DNA from: an uncultured Flavobacteriales bacterium | Lineage (GTDB): Bacteria; Bacteroidota; Bacteroidia; Palsa-965 | Reading direction: 5' to 3' | Assembly (NCBI GenBank): GCA_946478675.1 | Contig: CAMLEF010000273.1 | Span: forward strand, 1 to 6,467 | DNA: 6,467 bases | Shown here: in pieces, positions 1 through 5,867 of the stretch | Layout: every line of letters starts with the position of its first letter | Numbering within the stretch: the first letter of the stretch is position 1 | Program-made: the position numbers and the translations under genes | The notes under the pieces: generated by a model | Seen by the model: only the letters and a program-made list of their open reading frames with translations | Databases searched by the model: none | What the model was told of the DNA's origin: nothing

Positions 1-29
1 TCGGAACCGTTATGAAACTCATGCGCTAA
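1..29 (+). CDS. Possible 3' tail of an upstream gene
   Basis: The reading frame starting at base 3 is open from the left edge and ends at a TAA at 27-29, encoding about eight residues (GTVMKLMR) before the stop. The composition becomes AT-rich immediately after this stop, as expected of an intergenic leader following a coding end. With so few codons the frame could be open by chance, and no family can be recognised. It is reported only because the change in base composition fits a gene end here. Confidence 0.25.
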
Positions 30-34
30 AAAAA

Positions 35-70
35 TTTGAAAATATATTTCAAAATTTATTGAAAGTTCAA
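35..70. promoter_or_regulatory. AT-rich leader with two dyads and a candidate -7 box
   Basis: Two inverted repeats lie just before the first gene. TTTGAAA (35-41) is matched by TTTCAAA (47-53) across a 5-bp spacer, and TTGAA (59-63) is matched by TTCAA (66-70) across 2 bp. The first dyad overlaps TATATTTC (43-50), which agrees at 7 of 8 positions with the Bacteroidota -7 consensus TAnnTTTG. That box would give a leader of roughly 25 nt to the ATG at 83. No clear -33 element is visible. A binding site or operator is an inference, because AT-rich DNA produces short dyads easily. Confidence 0.35.
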
Positions 71-82
71 AAACATTCGGCC

Positions 83-439
83 ATGATAAACACAATTGCC
101 TATACCATTTACCTGCTCCTGGCGCTGATCGTGGTGCTGGTGGTCGGGCGGGTCCTCTACCGCAACGGGCGATTTTATCTCGTGGAGATCTTCGGCGACG
201 AATCGATTGCCGACAGCGTGAACCGTTTTCTCTTCCTCGGCTATTGCCTGGTCAATACGGGAGGCGCATTCAATTGCCTCGTCCGCGCGAAAGAATTTCA
301 TACGTACACCGAAGCTTTCGAATACGTCGCGCTGCACCAGGGACAATTGCTGCTGCTGCTCGGGCTGATGCACAGTTTCAATCTTGCCGTATTGCCGCTG
401 CTGAAAAATCTTTTCCGGAAAAAATTCCGTCACTCCTGA
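83..439 (+). CDS. Small three-helix membrane protein (paralog A)
   Basis: This is a 118-residue hydrophobic protein of unknown function, predicted to sit in the inner membrane. Transmembrane stretches are visible at about residues 4-24, 47-67 and 87-107, and the tail is strongly basic (KNLFRKKFRH). The ATG at 83 was chosen over an in-frame TTG at 59 because it puts the first helix right at the N-terminus and leaves the AT-rich leader untranslated. Between helices 1 and 2 it carries EIF-G-D followed by VN-x5-G, and the same motif occurs in the next gene, 27 nt downstream, with the same three-helix layout. The two are therefore probably tandem paralogs. It is the first gene of the five-gene run. 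I do not recognise a named family, and the membrane topology is more certain than any role. Confidence 0.75.
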   Translation: MINTIAYTIYLLLALIVVLVVGRVLYRNGRFYLVEIFGDESIADSVNRFLFLGYCLVNTGGAFNCLVRAKEFHTYTEAFEYVALHQGQLLLLLGLMHSFNLAVLPLLKNLFRKKFRHS

Positions 440-466
440 ATACTCACGCTTCAAAAACCAAACGTC

Positions 467-922
467 ATGGAAACCTCCAACTACATCATCGCCGCCTACT
501 GGATTTACATCCTCGTTTTCTCCGCACTGGCCATTGCCGTATCGCAGTCGATCCACAACAACACCCGCGCATTCCTGAACGAGATCTTCGTCGACCACGA
601 TAAAGTTGCGGGGGCCGTCAACAACCTGCTGCTGACCGGTTTTTATCTCATCGCGTTCGGCTTCGGCTTTCTGCGGCTCTTCATTCGTGACATGCCCGGC
701 AACCAGCTCTACATGACGACGCAGAAAGAGCTGGTGGAAGTGCTCGCTTCCAAGCTCGGCGCTTACACACTCTTCATCGGCTTCCTGCTCTTCTTCGAAT
801 TGTTCCTGATGCTCGGATTGCGCAAAGGCGCGCGACAGAACCGCATCAACGAAGAACGCACACGCCTCTGGGCACAACAGCAGCAGCAGCAATACGCGCA
901 AGCACAAGGCTTACAGAAGTAA
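467..922 (+). CDS. Small three-helix membrane protein (paralog B) with Gln-rich tail
   Basis: This 151-residue membrane protein of unknown function has transmembrane stretches at about residues 6-26, 52-72 and 97-117. Residues 39-58 (EIFVD, then VN-x5-G) align with EIFGD and VN-x5-G of the preceding gene with one gap, so both the order of helices and the connecting loop are shared. Unlike its neighbour it ends in a charged, glutamine-rich cytoplasmic-type tail (from about residue 119) containing six consecutive Gln, encoded by a short CAG-rich tract. The ATG at 467 follows the first stop codon by 27 nt, and an A-rich stretch upstream replaces a Shine-Dalgarno. The next gene starts 27 nt after its stop, so co-transcription is likely. 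No named family is recognised, and an assembly or partner-binding role alongside the next gene's membrane domain is only a guess. Confidence 0.8.
   Translation: METSNYIIAAYWIYILVFSALAIAVSQSIHNNTRAFLNEIFVDHDKVAGAVNNLLLTGFYLIAFGFGFLRLFIRDMPGNQLYMTTQKELVEVLASKLGAYTLFIGFLLFFELFLMLGLRKGARQNRINEERTRLWAQQQQQQYAQAQGLQK
875..892 (+). repeat. CAG/CAA glutamine-codon tract
   Basis: Six consecutive CAA or CAG codons (four of them CAG in a row) encode the poly-Gln run in the tail of the second small membrane protein. Length changes in whole triplets would lengthen or shorten the tail without shifting frame. It is short and needs no special function. Confidence 0.6.
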
Positions 923-949
923 CGTCTCTTCACGAAAAAATTCCGCGCC

Positions 950-1801
950 ATGAAAACGATCCACGCACCCAAAGCCCTCATTTACGACAGCGACTGTACG
1001 CTGTGCGCCGCATACTCCCGCGCGTTCGTGAAGCTGGGTGTGCTCGGGTCCCACGAGCGGATCGCTTTCGCGGAGCTGGACCGGCAGGAATTTATTGCGC
1101 GCCTCGATGCGCAACGGCAGGGCAACGAGATCCCGTTAGTCGACCTGGGCGGCGGAACAACGCTCTACGGGATCGACGCCCTGCTGTGCCTGCTGGAACG
1201 CCGCTGGCCGTTGCCCGTGCGCGTGTGCCGCGTGCAGCCGTTCTATGGATTTTTCCGCAGGCTGTATGCGCTCATCTCCTACAACCGGCGCATCATTCTC
1301 GCGAAAAATTATTGCAGCAGCAAATACAATTGCGCGCCTGCGTTCAACCGCAACTACCGCATCGCATTCCTGTTCGTCGCAGCGATCATCGCCGGGCTCA
1401 TCACGTATGCATTCGGCGAAGCGCTCGCGGCGTGCGGCAATGAAATGTCGTTCATCAACGGTGCGCGCATGCTGGTGATTTGTTCTGCCGGCTGGGCACT
1501 GACGTTGCTGGCGGCGCTGCTGTTCATGAAAGGCGAAAAGCTTTCGTACGCCGGTCATCTCGCCACGCTGCAGCTGATCGGAACTTTCGTGCTGCTGCCT
1601 GCGGTGATGATTGCGCCGCTGATCGGAAAAGCAGGAATTGTGTTGTGCGCAGTTTCCGTTCTCGCGAGCAGCCTGCTCATGTTGCGCGGACATTATCGCC
1701 GCGTGCAGCTGCTGGGACTTTCGCAGCGCTGGACGATTGTTTGGTTGTTCCTGCTGCAGTCGTCTGCCGTTATCGCCACGTTGTTTTTTTATCACCGTTA
1801 A
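950..1801 (+). CDS. DCC-family (DUF393) thiol-disulfide oxidoreductase fused to a membrane domain
   Basis: The 283-residue protein begins with a thioredoxin-like DCC domain. The family signature is clear: a beta strand (ALIYD) followed by D13-S-D-C16-T-L-C19, the CxxC pair expected to do thiol-disulfide exchange. The domain runs to about residue 115 and includes the typical IPLVD and G-x-DALL-x-LL segments. A second cysteine pair, C122 and C128 (YCSSKYNC), sits just before the membrane. Five hydrophobic stretches follow at about 137-157, 173-193, 204-224, 228-246 and 261-281, so the redox head is tethered to the membrane, probably on the cytoplasmic side since there is no signal peptide. Typical stand-alone DCC proteins are much shorter, so the C-terminal half is an added domain that I cannot name. 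It lies 27 nt after the previous gene and 11 nt before the next. The substrate is unknown. Confidence 0.82.
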   Translation: MKTIHAPKALIYDSDCTLCAAYSRAFVKLGVLGSHERIAFAELDRQEFIARLDAQRQGNEIPLVDLGGGTTLYGIDALLCLLERRWPLPVRVCRVQPFYGFFRRLYALISYNRRIILAKNYCSSKYNCAPAFNRNYRIAFLFVAAIIAGLITYAFGEALAACGNEMSFINGARMLVICSAGWALTLLAALLFMKGEKLSYAGHLATLQLIGTFVLLPAVMIAPLIGKAGIVLCAVSVLASSLLMLRGHYRRVQLLGLSQRWTIVWLFLLQSSAVIATLFFYHR

Positions 1802-1812
1802 AAAAGAAGATC

Positions 1813-2496
1813 ATGTCGCTGCTGAAAAAAATTCCGGTGAAGTACATCGGTGAGCTGCACGAGGTGCGGCTGGTGAATTTCTGGGTGGATATCGACGAAG
1901 TGAGAACATTGGTTCCTTCGCCGTTGAAGGTGCGCGATTTCGGCGGCAAAGCGCTGATCTCGCTGGTGAATGTCGGGCTGAAGAAAATGCATCCGTCTTT
2001 TCTTCCCGGCGCGATGAGCTTCCAGTACCGGCACGTTGCATTCCGTTTGCTGATCGACGATTCTGCTTACAACGAAGACGGCACGCAGAAAGGCATTTTT
2101 TTCCTGCGCTCCTTCACCGATCGTGCGGATGCTGTGGCGATCGGAAACCTGCTGACGGATTACCGGCTTGAGCACGCCGCTGTTCGCAACCTCGACCGCA
2201 TGATGGAGCTGAAGCAGGAGCAGCATTACTTCAATTACGCGCTCGATCTCTCGTCGAATGTTGTCGCGGATGCGTCGCAGCGTTCACTCATCGGCTCGCT
2301 CGATCGTGCGTATGCGGTGGGCGAGCACGGCGAAGTGAAGATGACGAAGATACTGCGCGAACAATGGCCGATCCGGCAGGTGCAATGCTATTTGCTGGAA
2401 ACCGATTTCTTCCGCAGCGCACGGCCCGCTTCTGCATTTGTCGTCGACGAGATGATTCCTTACACCTGGAACGCACCGCAAATCATCGCGCGATGA
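1813..2496 (+). CDS. DUF2071 (YqjF-like) family protein
   Basis: This 227-residue soluble protein resembles the DUF2071 family. Residues 34-54 (VPSPLKVRDFGGKALISLVNV) match the conserved segment in which a Leu/Val-Pro-x-x-L motif is followed by a G-x-A-x-V/I-S-L strand. A second conserved region spans about 72-102 (YRHVAFRLLID, then GIFFLRSFTDR). The family has no firmly assigned reaction; I recall it being grouped structurally with acetoacetate-decarboxylase-like folds, which should be checked. The frame is open much further upstream, but the ATG at 1813 was chosen because it is preceded by a purine-rich AAAAAAGAAGA stretch, lies 11 nt after the previous stop, and gives an N-terminus of normal type. 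The earlier frame would overlap the DCC gene by over 300 nt. The stop overlaps the next ATG by 4 nt, indicating translational coupling. Confidence 0.75.
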   Translation: MSLLKKIPVKYIGELHEVRLVNFWVDIDEVRTLVPSPLKVRDFGGKALISLVNVGLKKMHPSFLPGAMSFQYRHVAFRLLIDDSAYNEDGTQKGIFFLRSFTDRADAVAIGNLLTDYRLEHAAVRNLDRMMELKQEQHYFNYALDLSSNVVADASQRSLIGSLDRAYAVGEHGEVKMTKILREQWPIRQVQCYLLETDFFRSARPASAFVVDEMIPYTWNAPQIIAR

Positions 2497-3374
2497 AAAT
2501 CATTCTCTTCGGCGCCAACGGGCAGATCGGCAGCGCGGTCTTCGCGAAGCTGCGGAAGCATTTGCCGGAAGCGGAAATTCTTGCCTGCGTCCGCGCGCCG
2601 CACCTGCATTTCGAAGGCGTAGCGGGAAATCACTGGCAGCGTTCCGTCGTCTTCGATCTTTTCCGTGATGATTGGAATGCGCTGGAAAAAGCGGACGTTG
2701 TTATTAACTGCATCGGTGTGATCGACGAGCAGGAAATTTCCTTCGAACAAGCGCACGTGCTTCCGCTGCTGCTGCTCACGGATCATTTCGAACAGCTCGG
2801 CCAGCCGAAGGTGATCCAGCTTTCCGCGCTCGGCGCATCGTTTTCTTCCCCGGCTGTTTTTCAACGAACGAAAGCCATGGCGGAAAAACTCGCGCTGCGT
2901 TTGCCGGAAGCAGTCGTCGTGCGTCCGTCGATCGTTTGCTCGCCGGGAACGATGCTCGTGCAAAAGCTGAAGCGATTGCAGCGGCTCACGCGATTTACCG
3001 GGGGAAGAATTCCTGTTCCGCAACAAATGCCGGCGACAAAAATTCAGCCGGTATGCATCGGTGATCTGGCTGCGCTGATGACGAAGCTTGTTACGGAAAA
3101 AACAACGAAGCGGAGCATCGACGTTGTAGGCCCGGACATTTTTTCATTGGCAGAATTACTTGCAATCGCCGGTTTGCGACCGGTTCCGATCAACGCTTCT
3201 GCTGCGGATCGCTGGTGGAAATTGCTGCGCCCGTTTTTTCGCCGCGTGATGAACAACGAGCAATTTCAATTGTTGAAAACGGATAATTGCTCGCAGGATC
3301 CGGCAGCGGAAGAATTGCTCGGCCGGTCGTTGCTTTCAACGCACGATTTCTGGAAACGCGAATTGACGCAATAA
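2493..3374 (+). CDS. Atypical SDR NAD(P)-binding protein, NDUFA9-like
   Basis: This 293-residue protein has an N-terminal Rossmann fold. The dinucleotide motif G7-A-N-G10-Q-I-G13 follows the first beta strand (KIILF), and NCIG (72-75) follows the fourth strand. The segment QLSALGA (109-115), then FQRTKAMAEK (123-132) and VVRPSIV (142-148), is characteristic of atypical SDRs related to the complex I subunit NDUFA9, as is IQPVCIGDLAAL (184-195). The catalytic Tyr of the Y-x3-K motif is replaced by Phe123 while Lys127 is kept. This suggests nucleotide binding with weak or no classical dehydrogenase activity. The start at 2493 overlaps the preceding stop (ATGA); a longer in-frame extension from 2364 would lie entirely inside the DUF2071 gene and lacks the N-terminal glycine motif position. 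It is the last gene of the operon. Confidence 0.85.
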   Translation: MKIILFGANGQIGSAVFAKLRKHLPEAEILACVRAPHLHFEGVAGNHWQRSVVFDLFRDDWNALEKADVVINCIGVIDEQEISFEQAHVLPLLLLTDHFEQLGQPKVIQLSALGASFSSPAVFQRTKAMAEKLALRLPEAVVVRPSIVCSPGTMLVQKLKRLQRLTRFTGGRIPVPQQMPATKIQPVCIGDLAALMTKLVTEKTTKRSIDVVGPDIFSLAELLAIAGLRPVPINASAADRWWKLLRPFFRRVMNNEQFQLLKTDNCSQDPAAEELLGRSLLSTHDFWKRELTQ

Positions 3375-3398
3375 AAAAATCCCCGCTTTCGCAGGGAT
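3373..3398 (-). terminator. Rho-independent terminator of the minus-strand T9SS gene
   Basis: Read on the minus strand, ATCCC and GGGAT (3394-3398 and 3379-3383) form a stem. It continues past one C/A mismatch into a GC pair-of-pairs closed by a GAAA tetraloop. The stem is followed directly by seven T residues, which lie over 3373-3379. This is the standard intrinsic terminator layout for the minus strand, about 32 nt past the T9SS gene's stop. On the plus strand no T-run follows, so it would work poorly for the operon, whose stop codon shares bases with the T-tract. The sequence supports a mainly one-directional terminator. Confidence 0.8.
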
Positions 3399-3429
3399 CT
3401 TCAATCGCGCATAAAGATTCGCAGCCTCT

Positions 3430-4161
3430 TTACTGTCGCACGACTTTATAAGTTCTGTAAGTGCCGTTGTCGAACGTTACGTCGATGAAATACACGCCCG
3501 GCGGCCACGGTTCCGTATCGATGCCGATCTGCATATTGTGCGATTCATCGACCACCCTTCCGGTCATGTCGCGGATGACGGCGCTCACCGGGTGTATTGA
3601 TGGACTCATGCTCACGATGTACAATGGACCGCTGGCGGGAACCGGGTAGCAGCGCACGACTTCATTATCGATGGGCTCAGGCCCCATGCCGGTCGGCAAC
3701 ACTAACACGTTTGCGATCAGTGAATCGCCGGTGAGGAAATTCGGATCATCACACACCGGCCAGATCACGATCGTATTGTTCCCGATGCGGAAATAGCCAC
3801 CGAGGTTCGGATCGCTGAAGTTGATGGGGAAAATTTTGAAAATACTATCACCGGGAACGAGGCTGAGATATGTTTTCGGGAACGAGAAATACACCATGTT
3901 CACCGCGCCGGTATCGAGATACCCGGACACCTGCACGCTGTCATGATAGGCGGAATCGCTGTATAAACTATTCTTGAGGAATGCGCCGACGAGCGTTTGC
4001 GTTCCGGTTTGTACGGAGTCAGGCATCCCGGAAAATCCTGTCGACCCGAAGCGGATCGTATCCTGTGCTTTCAGGCCCGAGACACTACGTACGGAACCCG
4101 CACCGATGACCAGCAGCGTCACCAGTAGCGTGCGGAAGATAAATTTTACGTGTACGTTCAT
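3430..4161 (-). CDS. Small secreted protein with T9SS type A sorting domain
   Basis: This 243-residue secreted protein starts with a signal peptide (MNVHVKFIFR, hydrophobic core at about 11-22, likely cleavage near Q33). Residues about 34-156 form one beta-rich region with PGDS (103-106) and IGNNTIVIWP (126-135), resembling CARDB-like or other Ig-type sandwiches seen in Bacteroidota surface proteins. That similarity is an inference. Residues about 169-243 match the type A sorting domain recognised by the type IX secretion system: CYPVPASGPLYI (171-182), DMTGRVV (198-204), PPGVYFIDV (220-228) and the terminal YKVVRQ. The protein should be exported by Sec, then passed through the outer membrane and anchored or released. 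The ATG at 4161 was chosen over an in-frame GTG at 4215 because it gives the proper signal peptide and lies downstream of a promoter-like box. No enzyme motif is visible, and the ligand is unknown. Confidence 0.88.
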   Translation of the reverse strand: MNVHVKFIFRTLLVTLLVIGAGSVRSVSGLKAQDTIRFGSTGFSGMPDSVQTGTQTLVGAFLKNSLYSDSAYHDSVQVSGYLDTGAVNMVYFSFPKTYLSLVPGDSIFKIFPINFSDPNLGGYFRIGNNTIVIWPVCDDPNFLTGDSLIANVLVLPTGMGPEPIDNEVVRCYPVPASGPLYIVSMSPSIHPVSAVIRDMTGRVVDESHNMQIGIDTEPWPPGVYFIDVTFDNGTYRTYKVVRQ

Positions 4162-4184
4162 CGGTCTTGCGGTTGATGGCCAAA

Positions 4185-4192
4185 CAAATTTA
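4185..4192 (-). promoter_or_regulatory. -7 promoter box for the T9SS gene
   Basis: On the minus strand this reads TAAATTTG, a full match to the Bacteroidota -7 consensus TAnnTTTG. Transcription would start roughly 7 nt further on, leaving a leader of about 17 nt before the ATG at 4161. A convincing -33 element was not found; the region about 20 nt upstream is a T-rich run. The match is by eye. Confidence 0.55.
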
Positions 4193-4216
4193 ACTCCGAT
4201 AATTGAAAAAAACACC

Positions 4217-4224
4217 TATTTTTG
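4217..4224 (+). promoter_or_regulatory. -7 promoter box for the helical-repeat gene
   Basis: The sequence TATTTTTG fits TAnnTTTG exactly and lies about 30 nt before the ATG at 4255, giving a leader of about 24 nt. As for the divergent box, a clear -33 element is missing. The two opposed boxes are separated by 24 bp containing a run of seven A residues (4206-4212), so the two promoters share one compact control region. Confidence 0.55.
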
Positions 4225-4254
4225 AAATAATCTTACGCGTTCAAAAGTTCGCAA

Positions 4255-5700
4255 ATGAAGACGCTTCAGCAGATTATCGGGTTGATGAACAAGGAAGAGG
4301 TGCGTCACCTCAAGCTGTTCATGGGCCGGACCAACGCCGGCGACGATCGCAAGGACGTCGACCTGTTCGATTACATCCGGCAGCATTACGAGGATTACGA
4401 CGAAGCGAAGATCCAGCAGAAGCTGTACGGCCCGCGCGACAAGAACGCGTTGTATCGCCTGAAGAACCGTTTGCTCGAAGATATCGGGAAAAGCCTCACG
4501 CTGCAATACATCGACGACAGCGATTTCAACCAGGTCGTACATCAATTGCTGCTGGCGCGGCTGTTCCTTTCGAAAACGCAATCGCAGGTCGCGCATCATT
4601 ACCTGCAGCGTGCCGAGAAGAAAGCGCTTTCCGCCGGAAGCCCGGAGCTGCTCGATTTTGTATACAGCGAATACGTGCGCTTCTCGCAGGAAACGCTCGA
4701 GATCAACCCGGCCGAATACATCCGCAAGCGACAGGCGAACCGCGAGCAGCTGAACCGTCTGCAGGAAATCGACGACGTGCTGGCGGAAGTCGTTTACAAA
4801 GTGCGCACGACGCAGAATTTCACCGGGCAGGATTACCGCATGATTGAATCGCTGCGCAAAAAGGTGAATGAATTCTCGAAGCAGAAAGCGACGCGCAACA
4901 GTATCCAGCTTCGTTTCAAGATCTATCATTCGCTTTGCCGCATCCTCGTGCAGAAGCAGGATTTTGCCGTGCTGGAAAAATACCTCGAGCAGACGTTCAC
5001 GGAATTCACAAGTGAAGGATTATTCAACCGCAACAACCACGACACGAAGCTGCAGCTGCTCACGTATCTCGCCAATGCGCAGTTCAAGAATCTCAAGTAC
5101 GAGCAGTCGATCGCCACAGCGGCGCGGCTGAAATCGGCGATGTCGGAATTCGGCGGTTTGCTGCACGATAAATACCTGCTGTTTTACTACAACATTCTCG
5201 CGAACAATTATTCCGTCAAAGACAAGAACAAAGCGATCGAAGTGCTGAACGAAGCGTGCTCGAATGCCGTGATCCGCAAGCTGCCGTTCTTCATGACGCT
5301 GCTGCTGCACCTGACGGTTCTGTATTTCGACAACGCCAATTACAAGCAGGCGATCCGCAATCTCGTGAAGCTGACGATGGAGCCGGGATTCGCCGGCCTC
5401 GACCGCGTGCTGCGCATGAAGATCGCCGTTGCCGAACTGATCATCCGTTACGAGCTCGGCGATTTCGATGTGCTGGAACGGCGCTTCGAACAGGTGAAAA
5501 AAGAATTCGCCGACCTGCTCCGCACGCGCGACGGCAAACGCCAGCAGGAAATGATCAACGTACTTTCCGAAATGACAGAGAGCACGTCCGTCCGCCGCGA
5601 CAAAACCCTCCGCAAAAAGATCACGCGCCTCATGTCTACCGGCGCCAACGCCAACGACGTGATCAACTACAACAACTGGCTGACGGGGAAGCTGGAATAA
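4255..5700 (+). CDS. Large all-helical, TPR-like protein of unknown function
   Basis: This 481-residue cytoplasmic protein has no signal peptide or transmembrane segment and is almost entirely alpha-helical, rich in Lys, Arg, Leu and Glu. The N-terminal part (about 10-85: EEVRHLKLFMGR, LFDYIRQHYEDYDE, ALYRLKNRLLEDIGKSL) looks like a conserved helical module that I recall from hypothetical proteins of Bacteroidota. The rest has repeated helix pairs with TPR-like spacing, for example LLTYLANAQFKNLKYEQSIA around 268-287 and LTVLYFDNANYKQAIRNLVKL around 349-369. No exact catalytic motif is seen, so a scaffold or protein-binding role is likelier than an enzyme. It is transcribed alone, divergent from the T9SS gene, from a promoter just upstream, and ends directly against a large inverted-repeat element. 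The start at 4255 follows the promoter box at the expected short distance, and no other upstream start is in frame nearby. Confidence 0.85.
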   Translation: MKTLQQIIGLMNKEEVRHLKLFMGRTNAGDDRKDVDLFDYIRQHYEDYDEAKIQQKLYGPRDKNALYRLKNRLLEDIGKSLTLQYIDDSDFNQVVHQLLLARLFLSKTQSQVAHHYLQRAEKKALSAGSPELLDFVYSEYVRFSQETLEINPAEYIRKRQANREQLNRLQEIDDVLAEVVYKVRTTQNFTGQDYRMIESLRKKVNEFSKQKATRNSIQLRFKIYHSLCRILVQKQDFAVLEKYLEQTFTEFTSEGLFNRNNHDTKLQLLTYLANAQFKNLKYEQSIATAARLKSAMSEFGGLLHDKYLLFYYNILANNYSVKDKNKAIEVLNEACSNAVIRKLPFFMTLLLHLTVLYFDNANYKQAIRNLVKLTMEPGFAGLDRVLRMKIAVAELIIRYELGDFDVLERRFEQVKKEFADLLRTRDGKRQQEMINVLSEMTESTSVRRDKTLRKKITRLMSTGANANDVINYNNWLTGKLE

Positions 5701-5742
5701 TCAATGTGCTAATGTGCTAATGCGACAATGTGCTAATGCGCA
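5701..5742 (+). repeat. Left outer arm: five tandem 8-bp units
   Basis: From 5703 five consecutive 8-bp units can be read: AATGTGCT, AATGTGCT, AATGCGAC, AATGTGCT and AATGCGCA. All start with AATG. Bases 5701-5737 pair with the right arm. Confidence 0.9.
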
Positions 5743-5758
5743 CGGGCTTTCGCGCATT
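5735..5758. repeat. Short perfect hairpin inside the element
   Basis: AATGCGC (5735-5741) is the exact reverse complement of GCGCATT (5752-5758), with a 10-nt loop. It shares its left side with the last 8-bp unit of the outer arm, so the long and short foldings compete for a few bases. Confidence 0.7.
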
Positions 5759-5846
5759 CAAAATTCAAACATTCAACTATTCTGTTCAATAGAGAATTTT
5801 TCATCCAACAGAATCGTTGAATTTTTGAATCGTTGAATTTTTCAAT
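5756..5846. repeat. Inner arms of ATTCAA-type 8-bp units
   Basis: The left side (5756-5786) has ATTCAAA, ATTCAAAC, ATTCAACT and ATTCTGTT in series. The right side (5807-5846), read on the minus strand from 5846 down, has ATTGAAAA, ATTCAACG, ATTCAAAA, ATTCAACG and ATTCTGTT. The copies nearest the centre (5770-5786 with 5807-5823) form the best pairing, around loop 5787-5806. Confidence 0.85.
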
Positions 5847-5867
5847 GTGCGCCGGCATTTTGCGGGA

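Noticed and set aside
56..907. 283-residue minus-strand open frame across the two small membrane genes
   Set aside because: It is Gln/Glu/Val-rich with no domain, spans two convincing plus-strand genes and their gap, and is the shadow expected from GC-rich codon use.
1136..1795. Minus-strand open frame inside the DCC gene
   Set aside because: Arg/Gln/His-rich low-complexity translation with no motif; the plus strand encodes a recognisable CxxC domain and membrane helices.
1480..1812. N-terminal extension of the DUF2071 gene
   Set aside because: It would overlap the DCC gene by over 300 nt in another frame and translates to Arg/Ala-rich sequence unlike the family; the ATG at 1813 has a purine-rich upstream stretch.
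4162..4215. GTG start extending the T9SS protein by 18 residues
   Set aside because: The extension covers the TAAATTTG promoter box and would bury the signal peptide; the ATG at 4161 gives a normal one.
4216..4929. 237-residue minus-strand open frame inside the helical-repeat gene
   Set aside because: Antisense to a longer coherent helical protein, and it runs up to the promoter box; no recognisable domain.
5703..5742. CRISPR-like array
   Set aside because: Units are only 8 bp, directly adjacent with no spacers, and are mirrored in inverted orientation; no cas genes are present.
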